64,000 bases of DNA from JBCCTX01 sp964468435 (lineage in GTDB: Bacteria > Bacteroidota > Bacteroidia > J057), in assembly GCA_964468435.1 (NCBI GenBank), contig CAYXVE010000007.1, positions 1 to 64,000 on the forward strand. Reading direction: 5' to 3'. Position 1 is the first letter of the stretch, and every line of letters begins with the position of its first letter. Positions 1-8,523 of this stretch are shown piece by piece. The notes under the pieces are model-generated. The model ran no database searches, was not told where the DNA came from, and saw only the letters and a list, made by a program, of their open reading frames with translations. Position numbers and translations under genes: made by a program.

Positions 1-74
1 TGGGTTTTCGTCTCTTGCGGCACTAGTTCCATTTCCCTTTTTTTCTTTTTGAGCGCAGCGAAGGGAACTTATAC

Positions 75-103
75 GCCCGCCTTCGTGTGCAACGGAGGCG
101 GGC
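75..103 (-). terminator. GC-rich hairpin downstream of the first gene
   Basis: Arms 75-85 and 93-103 pair over 11 positions (one G-T wobble) around a 7-base loop. The hairpin lies 32 bases beyond the stop codon of the minus-strand gene ending at 135. No clear run of T follows on the minus strand, so it may be a weak terminator or an RNA-stabilising 3' structure. Confidence 0.4.
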
Positions 104-134
104 TATCAGCAGTTAGCATTTAACGCTTATCTTG

Positions 135-1040
135 TTACCAGCAATCCGGCTTATTCTCCCCTGTCCAGGTGTGATAATAACGATCACCATTCAGGTGTAA
201 CTTGCGATCGGGATTCGTAATGGTGTATTCATTGACGTTGCCATCGTAGAAGTTAAGTACAAGAATGGGATTGCCGGCAGCATCGGCACGTACCTCCCAG
301 GTTCCTGATCCCTTTCCCTGACTGCTCTGATACCCGCTGACATTCGTTCCGCCTGTAACACTCATATTGCTGCTACTGGAATATTTGAAATAACCCTGCT
401 CACATAGATCAATTACTTTTTCATTGCTATATCCCCCACCTGTAGCTACATTGGAATCACTGTAGTCAATAGATGTATAAGAATCCATATATGTTAGTCG
501 TGTATTGGCGAGATTACTGCGCCATTCATTAGCCACAGGGGGAATCACAGGTTTGGAAAATTCCACACTGCGGGCAATACCCAGTGCAAGCTCTTTGTAA
601 CGTGAACTGTATTGGACTTGTGCCACAGCAGTCATAATCGTTACGCCTGTTCCATAGCTATTCAGCATACCTATCACATAGGCTTTAGCTGCCTGACCGC
701 CCATAGATCCGTTGAACGTAGCCCCTACTGCATTGGAACCAATCGCTTCTATCTGCCCCTCCATTTGTAACATGATTCCGTTTGCCTGATCGTAAATACC
801 CGAAACAGCTGTCTGCTTCAAGGCTTCAAGCGTTTTCTCATTGTGTGTACTCAACAGGATAAATCCTGGCTCGCTTTGATGCCCTATTATAAAGCCATCC
901 TCCAGGGCCTGGCCTACCCACCCCTCAGGAATAGTAAAAGCAATTCCCAGTGTTTCATATGTCACTTTGCCAGTTTGTTGGGCCAATAGATGATTTGTGA
1001 TGATTATCAGCAATAATAAAATCGTACTTAGCTTTTTCAT
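135..1040 (-). CDS. Exported protein of unknown function (PsbP/DcrB-like N-terminal half)
   Basis: The 301-residue protein begins with a typical Sec signal peptide (hydrophobic residues 5-20, ending LLAQ), so it is exported to the periplasm or outer membrane; there is no lipobox cysteine. The segment GIAFTIPEGW near residue 32 resembles the start of PsbP/DcrB-type domains that follow a signal peptide in many Bacteroidota proteins. The C-terminal ~120 residues are rich in Ser, Gly, Tyr and Asn and look like a small beta-sheet domain ending TGENKPDCW. I do not recognise a specific family. No gene lies close upstream, so it is probably transcribed alone. The start is the only ATG before the signal peptide. 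Confidence 0.8.
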   Translation of the reverse strand: MKKLSTILLLLIIITNHLLAQQTGKVTYETLGIAFTIPEGWVGQALEDGFIIGHQSEPGFILLSTHNEKTLEALKQTAVSGIYDQANGIMLQMEGQIEAIGSNAVGATFNGSMGGQAAKAYVIGMLNSYGTGVTIMTAVAQVQYSSRYKELALGIARSVEFSKPVIPPVANEWRSNLANTRLTYMDSYTSIDYSDSNVATGGGYSNEKVIDLCEQGYFKYSSSSNMSVTGGTNVSGYQSSQGKGSGTWEVRADAAGNPILVLNFYDGNVNEYTITNPDRKLHLNGDRYYHTWTGENKPDCW

Positions 1041-1233
1041 TTGTGTGTCAGATTATAGTAACTAAATAGCTTGTCGAGCATTTTATTTAAAGTACAATAG
1101 ATTTATGCATCTGCTTATGGGGGTTTTCCCTGAAAATGAAGTGTATCCCCCTGGGCTTCTGTATTGTCATTACAAGAGTTTATAGATACAATCAAATTAA
1201 TACAATTATGAATAATTATAATTAGTAATTATT

Positions 1234-1264
1234 TTGTTTTAAATAATAAATCATACTATATTTG
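1234..1264 (+). promoter_or_regulatory. Bacteroidota-type promoter in the 1.0-1.9 kb intergenic region
   Basis: TTG at 1234-1236 (-33 element) is followed after 20 bases by TATATTTG at 1257-1264, an exact match to TAnnTTTG (-7 element). Transcription would start near 1270 and run rightward, away from the minus-strand gene at 135-1040, into a stretch without an annotated gene. Confidence 0.45.
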
Positions 1265-1314
1265 GTCATAATTAGCACATAGTTCCTTTTTAGTACTTTA
1301 ATAAAGCATATAAC

Positions 1315-1446
1315 ATGTATTTACTTCTATTAATCATCTCTAGCCTCTTTGTTTTTGAGTTATTTTATTTATCTGACCTTGTCAAACTAAACCCACGAAG
1401 AGTTTCATCCAAAACCAACCATATTCCAAATCGCAAAAAAAAATAG
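1315..1446 (+). CDS. Possible 43-residue single-span membrane peptide
   Basis: An ATG at 1315 opens a 43-codon frame ending TAG at 1444-1446. The first ~20 residues are strongly hydrophobic (MYLLLLIISSLFVFELFYLS) and the tail is basic, ending NRKKK, which is the charge pattern of a small inner-membrane peptide with a cytoplasmic C-terminus. It lies about 45 bases downstream of the predicted start of the promoter at 1234-1264. There is no Shine-Dalgarno, but these are rare in this phylum. AT-rich DNA makes such frames by chance, so this is tentative. Confidence 0.25.
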   Translation: MYLLLLIISSLFVFELFYLSDLVKLNPRRVSSKTNHIPNRKKK

Positions 1447-1867
1447 GATATCTGATACAGATACTGCTAATGCCAGGTATGGAAATGGTGATATCTATGG
1501 AGCTTACTGGATGATAATATACTGATTCTTATATCTGGAATTGTCTTGTGATACAGTATTTGGTTGATGAAGCGTTTATCAGTGGAAAAATGAGGTCTAA
1601 CGTCCGGGGGATTATGCTCGACGAATAAATATTAGATTATTGAACCTTATGTTGTTGCTTTACAGTAAATAAAAACGAAATGATAGATTCGTCGTTTTTT
1701 TCATAAATAAACATAAAATTCAATGATAGATTAATTGTACCTGGAGAATATCCTCCATACTCTATCTATAAAAAAATATCCCTATTTTAGACTTTAATCA
1801 AGTGTAATATTGAGTGTCATCGTTTGAGTGTCGTGTTTCAGAATTACAATTCCTCGCCATCACTCAC

Positions 1868-1905
1868 ACTGCACCCCAATTCCTACCCGGGGTGCAGTTA
1901 TTTTT
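1868..1905 (+). terminator. Strong hairpin followed by TTATTTTT
   Basis: Arms 1868-1877 and 1889-1898 are perfectly complementary (10 pairs, core TGCACCCC/GGGGTGCA) with an 11-base loop, followed on the plus strand by TTATTTTT. It sits exactly at the stop codon of the minus-strand gene 1898-2680 and could stop transcription in both directions, but its T-tract favours rightward transcripts coming from the intergenic region. Confidence 0.6.
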
Positions 1906-2680
1906 GTGGATAAATCTCCGCTTTCAAATCTTCTAGAAATATTTCTGAAAGTTTTTCCAATTTTCCTTCCACAAAAAAACTATCTGCTTTTGAAACTGGA
2001 TATATATCAGGCATCTTGTAATTGATATAATCCTGAAATCGTATCCCGGCTACAACCCTTGAATTTATAGCTTCCCTGAAACGGATACCCCCACCATCAA
2101 CGTGAAACGAATAGGCTAAGTAATCCATCGTATGTGTCTCAGGATGAATCCAGTAGATGAAAACATCATCATAGTCCTCGCCTCCCCCCTCTTTACTAAA
2201 AGTCACTTCAATCTTGTGATAGGGAATTTCATGGATGGTATATTGACCCAGATATCTTTTGATAGCTGCTTCATCATTCAGACGATAGGGAAGCATGGCG
2301 AAATAGATCACAGAGTTGATCGAGTTGGAGTATTTAGAGGCCATGGTATCGTGAACAGCCACCTGCTTTCCATTAATTTCTCTTGTAAAACCTTCATTTG
2401 TTAATACATCACGGATTACTTGGCTATCGTCATCCGGATTGGTAAATATTCGCTCAAAGGTATACATGCCACGGTTCCGGCTTCGGGTGTATTTCCGGTC
2501 CCTAAAAGTAAAGGATACAAAACTTTGATCATAAAGATTCCCTCCATGAACAGAAATTGCACGGTCAATAATGCTTTGAGCTAAATCAGTTGAATTATCC
2601 ACGGTATTCTGATCACTCTCCCGTATACAAGCGCAATGAATGCACAATAATGACGATAAAAGATATAGTAAATATCGCAT
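1898..2680 (-). CDS. Exported lipoprotein-like protein (DUF6503-like)
   Basis: I start this 260-residue protein at the ATG at 2680; an in-frame TTG at 2701 adds seven residues ahead of the signal peptide and is unlikely. The signal peptide (MRYLLYLLSSLLCIHCACIRE) contains cysteines that could be lipidated, although the lipobox is poor. The rest resembles a Bacteroidota family of small exported proteins: the motif WIHPETHTMDYLAYS near the C-terminal third and the early AISVHGG segment recall DUF6503 proteins, whose function is unknown. The match is from memory. It is a single gene facing away from rmuC across a 160-base gap. Confidence 0.7.
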   Translation of the reverse strand: MRYLLYLLSSLLCIHCACIRESDQNTVDNSTDLAQSIIDRAISVHGGNLYDQSFVSFTFRDRKYTRSRNRGMYTFERIFTNPDDDSQVIRDVLTNEGFTREINGKQVAVHDTMASKYSNSINSVIYFAMLPYRLNDEAAIKRYLGQYTIHEIPYHKIEVTFSKEGGGEDYDDVFIYWIHPETHTMDYLAYSFHVDGGGIRFREAINSRVVAGIRFQDYINYKMPDIYPVSKADSFFVEGKLEKLSEIFLEDLKAEIYPQK

Positions 2681-2789
2681 AAGGCTAAAATTATTTATCA
2701 AAAGACGTAAATCAAAGCAAATGGGTTAAATCAATGTAAGATAGTCGACAATCGGAGAGTTTTCAGCGGGACGAGAATTTCTAGTTTTA

Positions 2790-2820
2790 TTGGCTATTGC
2801 TAATAAAAACACTACTATTG
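2790..2820 (+). promoter_or_regulatory. Candidate promoter of rmuC
   Basis: TTG at 2790-2792 and TACTATTG at 2813-2820 (one mismatch to TAnnTTTG) are separated by 20 bases. The start codon lies 20 bases downstream, giving a very short leader. Confidence 0.4.
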
Positions 2821-2839
2821 TACTAATAAAGCTGGTGTG

Positions 2840-4117
2840 ATGGACTATTTGTATTTGGGAATAGCAATTTTGGCAGGAGTCATATTAGGAATCGTGGTTA
2901 CCTATTTGCTTATCAATTATCTGCGGCAAGCTCAACGCAATGAGTATATCCGGCAGGCGATGGAGTTGAATCTGAAAAAGGAGATGATTCTCAAAAAGGA
3001 TCAGCAACTAGAGCGGTTGCAACAACAGCTGTTTCAGATGAATGGTGATTTACAACGCCTGGAAGCAGAAAAACAACTGGCCATGGAAGAAAGATCACGT
3101 CAGGAGACTTTTCTCGCCAAATGGGAAGAAGAATTGCGATTCCAGTTTGAATACCTGGCTCAGAATATTCTGGAGAAAAAGTCCAGTCTCCTAACAGATG
3201 TACACCGTTCACAACTAGAGCAGGTGCTAAATCCCATGAAAGATCAGTTGGATCGATTTCAGCAGCGAATCCAGGACACGTATAATCATGAAAGCCGTGA
3301 ACGCATACAGCTTCAGAAAGAGATAGAAATCCTGGTCTCTCTCAATCAACAACTCAGTGAAGATGCACAAAACCTCACAGAAGCACTCAAAGGGGATAAT
3401 AAAGTTCAGGGAAATTGGGGCGAAATGATCCTGATTCGTATTCTGGAAATTAGCGGGCTGAGAAAGGATATAGAATACAGACAACAGGTCAGTCTGAGTG
3501 CTGAAAATGGCAAACGGCTACAACCAGATGTGGTTATCTACCTACCTGGAAACAAGCATTTGGTGATTGATGCAAAAGTATCTCTTAAAGCTTACACAGA
3601 AATGCTGTGTACAGAACTGCAAGCGCAAAAAAATGGGCTGTTGGACCAGCATATAGATTCGATTACGAGGCACATCAAAACGCTTGCTGGGAAACATTAT
3701 CATCTATCAGAGCAGTTGGACTGTCCAGAATTTGTATTCATGTTCTTACCAGTAGAACCTGCTTTTATCCTGGCTCTCAGACACAAACCGGATTTATTTA
3801 CATTTGCCTGGGATCGAAAAATTATCCTCGTAAGCCCTTCTTCTTTGCTAGCTACATTGAAGACGGTTTCATCAGTATGGCAGATTCATTACCAAAACCA
3901 AAATGCATTGGAAATTGCACGTACGGGAGGGATATTATATGACCAATTTGCAGGATTTGTCGAAGAGTTGGATCAGGTAGAAAAACATCTGGACCGGGCA
4001 GTTCGTTCTCATCAAAAAGCTTTATCCAAGATGCGTGATGGGCATGGAAACCTCATTCAGCAGGCTGAAAAGCTCAAAAACCTGGGAGTCAAAACACAAA
4101 AGAGTATGAAACCCTGA
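2840..4117 (+). CDS. rmuC: DNA recombination protein RmuC
   Basis: This 425-residue protein has the RmuC layout: an N-terminal membrane anchor (about residues 4-26), a long glutamine- and glutamate-rich coiled coil to about residue 180, then the RmuC nuclease-like core. The core contains KVQGNWGEMIL and the strand LPGNKHLVIDAKVSLKAY, the D...D-x-K arrangement of the PD-(D/E)XK fold. RmuC restrains inverted-repeat rearrangements and processes aberrant replication intermediates; its biochemical role is not firmly known. I prefer the ATG at 2840; a GTG directly before it (2837) is the alternative. It is followed after 66 bases by fabH on the same strand. Confidence 0.93.
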   Translation: MDYLYLGIAILAGVILGIVVTYLLINYLRQAQRNEYIRQAMELNLKKEMILKKDQQLERLQQQLFQMNGDLQRLEAEKQLAMEERSRQETFLAKWEEELRFQFEYLAQNILEKKSSLLTDVHRSQLEQVLNPMKDQLDRFQQRIQDTYNHESRERIQLQKEIEILVSLNQQLSEDAQNLTEALKGDNKVQGNWGEMILIRILEISGLRKDIEYRQQVSLSAENGKRLQPDVVIYLPGNKHLVIDAKVSLKAYTEMLCTELQAQKNGLLDQHIDSITRHIKTLAGKHYHLSEQLDCPEFVFMFLPVEPAFILALRHKPDLFTFAWDRKIILVSPSSLLATLKTVSSVWQIHYQNQNALEIARTGGILYDQFAGFVEELDQVEKHLDRAVRSHQKALSKMRDGHGNLIQQAEKLKNLGVKTQKSMKP

Positions 4118-4183
4118 AAAGCTCGTCTTATTATTGTTTTTAATGCAGAAAAACTACTTTTTTGTAGAATAAATGATAATCAT

Positions 4184-5182
4184 ATGAAAATACATGCAGC
4201 AATAACTGCTGTAGGAGGATACGTTCCAGAAAGGGTATTGACCAACACAGAATTAGAGGCAATGGTGGATACTAATGATCAATGGATAAGAGAAAGAACA
4301 GGAATCAAGGAGCGGCGAATTCTGGAGAGAGGCAAGGCTACCTCTGACATGGTTGTTGAAGCGCTGAATGACCTCTTTTCAAAGACAGATGTCAAACCTG
4401 AAGATATAGAGTTGATTATCTGTGCTACAGTATCTCCGGATCATGTTTACCCTGCTACAGCAAATATTGTGGCTGATAAAATTGGCGCATCCAGTGCATG
4501 GGGATATGATTTGAGTGCTGCATGTTCAGGATTTCTTTACGCATTAAGGGTAGGAGCCCAATTTGTCGAAACAGGCACGCATCAGAATGTTTTGGTAATC
4601 GGTGCTGACATGATGTCTATCAGGGTCGATTATGAGGATCGCAATACATGTATACTATTTGGAGATGGTGCCGGGGCAGTCTTACTCCAGCCCAACAGAG
4701 AGGGATATGGGGTTATAGATGCTATGTTTAAGTCTGATGGAAGCGGGGGAGAGTATTTGCAGCAAAAGGCAGGTGGCAGTCGGTATCCTGCTTCACTGGA
4801 TACTGTCAGGAACAAAGAACATTTTATATACCAGGACGGACGCACGGTATTTAAATACGCCGTGAAAGCTATGGCAGATATTACGGTCGATCTCATGGAG
4901 AAGCATGATCTCACTTCAGATGATGTCGCCTATCTAGTACCGCATCAGGCTAATAAACGTATTATCGATGCAACAGCTCACCGTGCAGGTCTACCTGACG
5001 AAAAAGTAATGATCAATATTGACCGCTATGGTAATACGACGTGTGCTACAATCCCCCTGTGTTTGTGGGAATGGGAGCCGAAGTTAAAAAAAGGTGATAA
5101 TTTGCTTCTGGCTGCTTTTGGGGGAGGTTTTACATGGGGATCGTTATACCTGAAGTGGGCTTATGATAATAAGGGACAATAG
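4184..5182 (+). CDS. fabH: Beta-ketoacyl-ACP synthase III (FabH/KAS III)
   Basis: The 332-residue protein has the full thiolase-fold signature. The catalytic triad is visible as C114 in DLSAACSGFLYA, H254 in PHQANKR and N284 in RYGNTTCATIP. FabH condenses acetyl-CoA (or a branched acyl-CoA) with malonyl-ACP to start type II fatty acid synthesis in the cytoplasm. The early motif NDQWIRERTGIKER is also typical. It is not next to plsX or rpmF, its common partners, but stands alone before a flavin oxidase. A second, canonical fabH elsewhere in the genome is possible, since many Bacteroidota carry several KAS III paralogues. Confidence 0.93.
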   Translation: MKIHAAITAVGGYVPERVLTNTELEAMVDTNDQWIRERTGIKERRILERGKATSDMVVEALNDLFSKTDVKPEDIELIICATVSPDHVYPATANIVADKIGASSAWGYDLSAACSGFLYALRVGAQFVETGTHQNVLVIGADMMSIRVDYEDRNTCILFGDGAGAVLLQPNREGYGVIDAMFKSDGSGGEYLQQKAGGSRYPASLDTVRNKEHFIYQDGRTVFKYAVKAMADITVDLMEKHDLTSDDVAYLVPHQANKRIIDATAHRAGLPDEKVMINIDRYGNTTCATIPLCLWEWEPKLKKGDNLLLAAFGGGFTWGSLYLKWAYDNKGQ

Positions 5183-5213
5183 TTGTATGGAGTCGTTTTC
5201 AATCGTTCAATAA

Positions 5214-6554
5214 ATGAAAGCCAGACCGATGAGTAAGGTTTCAAACTGGGGTCAATATCCAGTAGTAGAGGGAGAAATAAAGGCCTTCAGAGGGCAGGAA
5301 GTGAAAGACAACACGCCATGGATTCCTCGTGGCATGGGTCGTTGTTATGGGGATGCATCCTTAGGTCAGAGGATGCTATCCAATCTCAAACTCAACCGGA
5401 TGCTATCCTTTGATCCTGAATCGGGTCTCCTGGAGTGTGAATCTGGCGTTACTTTCGAGGATCTGCTGCATGTTTTTCTGCCAAGGGGATGGTTCCCTCC
5501 CGTCACACCGGGAACCAAATATGTAACGATGGGTGGAGCGCTGGCTGCTGATGTTCATGGAAAAAATCATCATGTCGAAGGCGCAATATCCCGGTATATT
5601 CAATCATTTGAACTGCTGACCCCTAAAGGTGAGATCCTTACTTGTTCCAGAGAGAGACATTCCGATGTCTTCTGGGCAACAGTAGGAGGTATGGGGCTCA
5701 CAGGGTTTATAAAATCACTTGTTATTCAACTCAAGTCTGTAGAAAGCAGTTATATTTCTATGCAGTCTGTCAAAGCTGCAAATCTGGATGAAATTCTGGA
5801 GCTGTTTGATGAATTTGAACGTGCGACTTATTCGGTGGCATGGATCGATTGTATGGCTTCGGGGAAAAAAATGGGGAGAAGCATCCTGATGAAAGGAGAA
5901 CATACAAAGAAAGTGGAACTTCCAGATAAGATAAAAACCCTCCCATTAACGGTTCTTCACAAACAAAATCTTAATGTCCCCATTCACCTACCATCATTTA
6001 CCCTGAATCCCCTAACAGTACGTGCTTTTAACTTTTTCTACTATCATAAGCAATTTGCAAGCATCAAGCAAAATATCGCTACCTACGACAGTTTTTTTTA
6101 CCCGCTGGATGCTATACATAATTGGAACAGGATATATGGGAAAAAGGGTTTTGCGCAATATCAGTTGGTTATCCCTAAGTCAAACGGCCAGAAAGGGCTT
6201 GAAAAGATTTTGAAGAAGATTAGCCAATCAGGATTGGGCTCATTTTTGGCAGTCCTGAAACTCATGGGACATGACGAATCACAAGGGATGCTGTCATTTC
6301 CCATGGAAGGGTACACGCTTGCATTGGACTTTCCGATTTCCCGCAAACTTTTTCCTTTTCTCGATATACTGGATCAAATGGTCGTCGATTTGGGAGGGAG
6401 GATATATCTGGCAAAGGATGCGAGGTTGAGCGCTCATATGCTTGCCCCCATGTATCCCAGGCTCGACAAGTTCAGAGAAGTACTCGAAAAAACCGGAAGC
6501 AAAAACAGGTTATCCTCTGCACAGTCCAAACGACTGAAAATTATTCATAACTAA
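5214..6554 (+). CDS. FAD-binding oxidoreductase, DprE1-like
   Basis: The 446-residue protein belongs to the VAO/PCMH flavin-oxidase fold. The N-terminal FAD domain contains PRGMGRCYGDAS and MGGALAADVHGKNHHVEGAIS; the second is close to the segment of mycobacterial DprE1 that holds the flavin next to a conserved histidine. DprE1 oxidises decaprenylphosphoryl-ribose to the 2-keto form on the way to arabinose. The substrate here is unknown; a polyprenyl-linked or nucleotide sugar is an inference. No short-chain reductase partner (DprE2-like) is adjacent. The start could also be the second methionine at 5229. It lies 31 bases after fabH and ends 9 bases from the convergent gene at 6564. Confidence 0.8.
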   Translation: MKARPMSKVSNWGQYPVVEGEIKAFRGQEVKDNTPWIPRGMGRCYGDASLGQRMLSNLKLNRMLSFDPESGLLECESGVTFEDLLHVFLPRGWFPPVTPGTKYVTMGGALAADVHGKNHHVEGAISRYIQSFELLTPKGEILTCSRERHSDVFWATVGGMGLTGFIKSLVIQLKSVESSYISMQSVKAANLDEILELFDEFERATYSVAWIDCMASGKKMGRSILMKGEHTKKVELPDKIKTLPLTVLHKQNLNVPIHLPSFTLNPLTVRAFNFFYYHKQFASIKQNIATYDSFFYPLDAIHNWNRIYGKKGFAQYQLVIPKSNGQKGLEKILKKISQSGLGSFLAVLKLMGHDESQGMLSFPMEGYTLALDFPISRKLFPFLDILDQMVVDLGGRIYLAKDARLSAHMLAPMYPRLDKFREVLEKTGSKNRLSSAQSKRLKIIHN

Positions 6555-6563
6555 AAGAAGGTG

Positions 6564-7136
6564 TTATTGGGGTCCCTCGGAATTAATGAGAGGAGTCATC
6601 GGAGGCATACTTCTGAGCCGCCAGTTGCCCTTAACTTTTACCTTGCGGTTGCGGGCCAGCATTAACGTCAATCCTGTCAGCGACAATCCACCAGCTATGA
6701 CAAAACTGGTACCATCAAATCCGGAGCTATCCCCGTCGCCAATTAGTATTTTGTTTATCCCAAAAACTCCCATCAGAGCCAGGCCACCAAAAAAAGCTAC
6801 CGGACCGATGCCACTGGCTTTGCCATTAAGACCATCTGGGAATCTGACATATTGTATATGGGGTAATGGGATCTCGTCTTTGAAAACTGTCTGCCTTTCA
6901 ATATCTTTATCATAGTAGGATACGGATTTGACGATTACGACCGAACTGTCGTAGACGGTACCGATTTGCCCCTCTATCCAGCGTTTTGTGTCAGGTATCT
7001 TAAAAATGAAGGATTCCCCTTGACGAAATATCTTCCTTTTGAATTTTTGCATATTTTCCAGAGCCAGGGAATTCTGAGCCCCTAAAAAATCTACAGCAAT
7101 TGTGAAGATCATAAACATGATAATGGGCAGACGCAT
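6564..7136 (-). CDS. Exported membrane protein of unknown function
   Basis: The 190-residue protein starts with a signal peptide or first membrane span (residues 3-20, ending FLGAQ). Residues 40-100 form a soluble beta-rich region (FIFKIPDTKRWIEGQIGTVYDSSVVIV) and two further hydrophobic segments follow at about 110-130 and 145-160, with a basic C-terminal tail (ARNRKVKVKGNWRLRS). This suggests a small sensor-like domain facing the periplasm and a cytoplasmic tail, but I do not recognise a family. An in-frame stop lies just upstream of the ATG at 7136, which fixes the start. Confidence 0.7.
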   Translation of the reverse strand: MRLPIIMFMIFTIAVDFLGAQNSLALENMQKFKRKIFRQGESFIFKIPDTKRWIEGQIGTVYDSSVVIVKSVSYYDKDIERQTVFKDEIPLPHIQYVRFPDGLNGKASGIGPVAFFGGLALMGVFGINKILIGDGDSSGFDGTSFVIAGGLSLTGLTLMLARNRKVKVKGNWRLRSMPPMTPLINSEGPQ

Positions 7137-7346
7137 ATGGGGCTTTTACTTATTCAAACGCATATCATATGGGCAGGTTGCCGTAAACTACAAGAATAGG
7201 CAGCTTCCTGGTGAATCCCACTACCGCAGACTTGTCCAGCTACCTGCAGAAGTAAGCCAGATCGGGGCCTGTATGATGGTTTGTGATCTGCCTGCCTCGG
7301 TATTCAGTGTAATGGTATAAATTGGGTTCCTATGTCGTCGATCTTC

Positions 7347-8372
7347 TCACCCAAAATACTTCTTCAGGATCTCAATAGACTCGTCGCTGTTTTTTTCCTC
7401 CGTAAGATCAAATACAGACTCCATTTTTCCATCTACTTTCATATCTACATTTTCCAGTATTTTATGTATCTGTTCTTCAGAGAAATGTTCTGCGAGTTTT
7501 TTGCCAAAGTCAAAATCTTTATAGGTTTTGAGGTCATGGTGTTCAAAATCAGAATGGTAGCGTATTAACTCTACCAGACCTTCTACAGGACCCGCGGAGA
7601 GGTGCACGCCATTCATGCCCTGCGATACTTCGGTAAGTCCCAGCTTTTCCTTGTTTTCCAAAAATGCTTTTCTAAGGCTTTTTTCCGAGGCTTTGTTGGG
7701 ATTCGTAGCTCCAATGAACTCACCCCGGGCTACTTCCCAGTCTACATCACCTTTAAGGATAAAAACGACAATTGATCTTGACTTTGCCACAAAATGCTCC
7801 AATTGACGCGGATGAAATCCATCGATAATATATACCGGCTGTCCGTCAAAGGATACTTCTATGCAGTAAGTTCCACCAGCCAGTTTATTCGCAGATACAT
7901 TCTGCCATAGATATTCAAGAGTAGTGGGATTGAAATCCGGGAAAGCTTTCAATACTTCAAAACCACCCAACACATTTGCCGCTTCTACGCTTTTACCGTA
8001 AGTTTCCTGGAATTTTTTCTTCGCACCATCAGACATGGCATTTACGGCATCATTCGCCAGTTTGTTAATTACCCCGTAGTGCTGAGCAATGATATTGTGC
8101 TTTTTCAAGTAGCTGGCAGCAAGGATTTTTACATCAACAATCTCCAACTCAAATTGATCGATCCGCTCCAGGATAAGGTCCAGGATATTGGACAGTTGTA
8201 TCTTATCGCTCGGTAATGTGATCTCCGGTTTGATAAAGAACAAAAACTCATTTTTTCCACTGACAGGTTCATCAGCTTGATACACAGAGGTATAGCTGAT
8301 ATCTTCTGCCTGTGCTTTACGGATGTTTTCCTGAATAATACTAGCGAGGTTTGTGGCTGATGATGCCATCAT
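7347..8372 (-). CDS. Nucleoside diphosphate kinase-fold protein with a large insertion
   Basis: This 341-residue protein reads as an NDP-kinase domain split by an insertion. Near the N-terminus EFLFFIKPE (K48) matches the first NDPK strand and phosphate-binding lysine. After about 150 extra residues the second half resumes: GEFIGATNPNKASEKSLR (T223, R234) and MNGVH (N254, H257) keep the spacing of the NDPK Thr, Arg, Asn and catalytic His. The usual HGSD after the His is replaced by HLSAG. Classical NDPKs are about 140-150 residues and exchange gamma-phosphates between nucleotides. The residues suggest phosphotransfer may be retained, but substrate and partner are unknown. It is transcribed from its own promoter, divergent from nrnA. 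Confidence 0.7.
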   Translation of the reverse strand: MMASSATNLASIIQENIRKAQAEDISYTSVYQADEPVSGKNEFLFFIKPEITLPSDKIQLSNILDLILERIDQFELEIVDVKILAASYLKKHNIIAQHYGVINKLANDAVNAMSDGAKKKFQETYGKSVEAANVLGGFEVLKAFPDFNPTTLEYLWQNVSANKLAGGTYCIEVSFDGQPVYIIDGFHPRQLEHFVAKSRSIVVFILKGDVDWEVARGEFIGATNPNKASEKSLRKAFLENKEKLGLTEVSQGMNGVHLSAGPVEGLVELIRYHSDFEHHDLKTYKDFDFGKKLAEHFSEEQIHKILENVDMKVDGKMESVFDLTEEKNSDESIEILKKYFG

Positions 8373-8410
8373 GATAGTCTGAATTAAGAGTTGTGAAAGT
8401 TTCTAGTGTT

Positions 8411-8442
8411 CAAAATTAGCTTACGGAGCAAACTTAAAACAA
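8411..8442 (-). promoter_or_regulatory. Promoter of the NDPK-fold gene
   Basis: On the minus strand TTG (8440-8442) is followed after 21 bases by TAATTTTG (8411-8418), an exact TAnnTTTG. The start codon at 8372 lies about 32 bases beyond the expected transcription start. Confidence 0.5.
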
Positions 8443-8523
8443 GGGCATTCATATTCCAATTTTAGGTTATAAATTTCTATTCGTAGTTTTAGGATTTATT
8501 TATATAAACTTGTCAATAAGCGA

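Larger units (their letters stand above)
1041..1867. other. Long AT-rich intergenic region
   Basis: About 830 bases separate two minus-strand genes. The region is strongly AT-rich and has no long reading frame. It holds a good Bacteroidota-type promoter on the plus strand (1234-1264), a possible 43-codon membrane peptide (1315-1446) and a weak AT-rich hairpin (1671-1678 with 1692-1699) followed by T residues. The rest shows nothing I can name. Confidence 0.6.

Noticed and set aside
1308..1320. A 13-mer ATATAACATGTAT shared with 12384-12396 as a common regulatory site
   Set aside because: Shared 13-mers are expected by chance in AT-rich DNA of this length, and the first copy lies downstream of its promoter while the second lies upstream.
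1828..2025. A 65-codon frame over the end of the gene at 1898
   Set aside because: It runs through the terminator hairpin and into the opposite-strand gene, and its protein has no plausible structure.
7137..7346. A short open stretch on the minus strand between two genes
   Set aside because: About 45 codons are open in one frame but there is no start codon and stops occur in the others.
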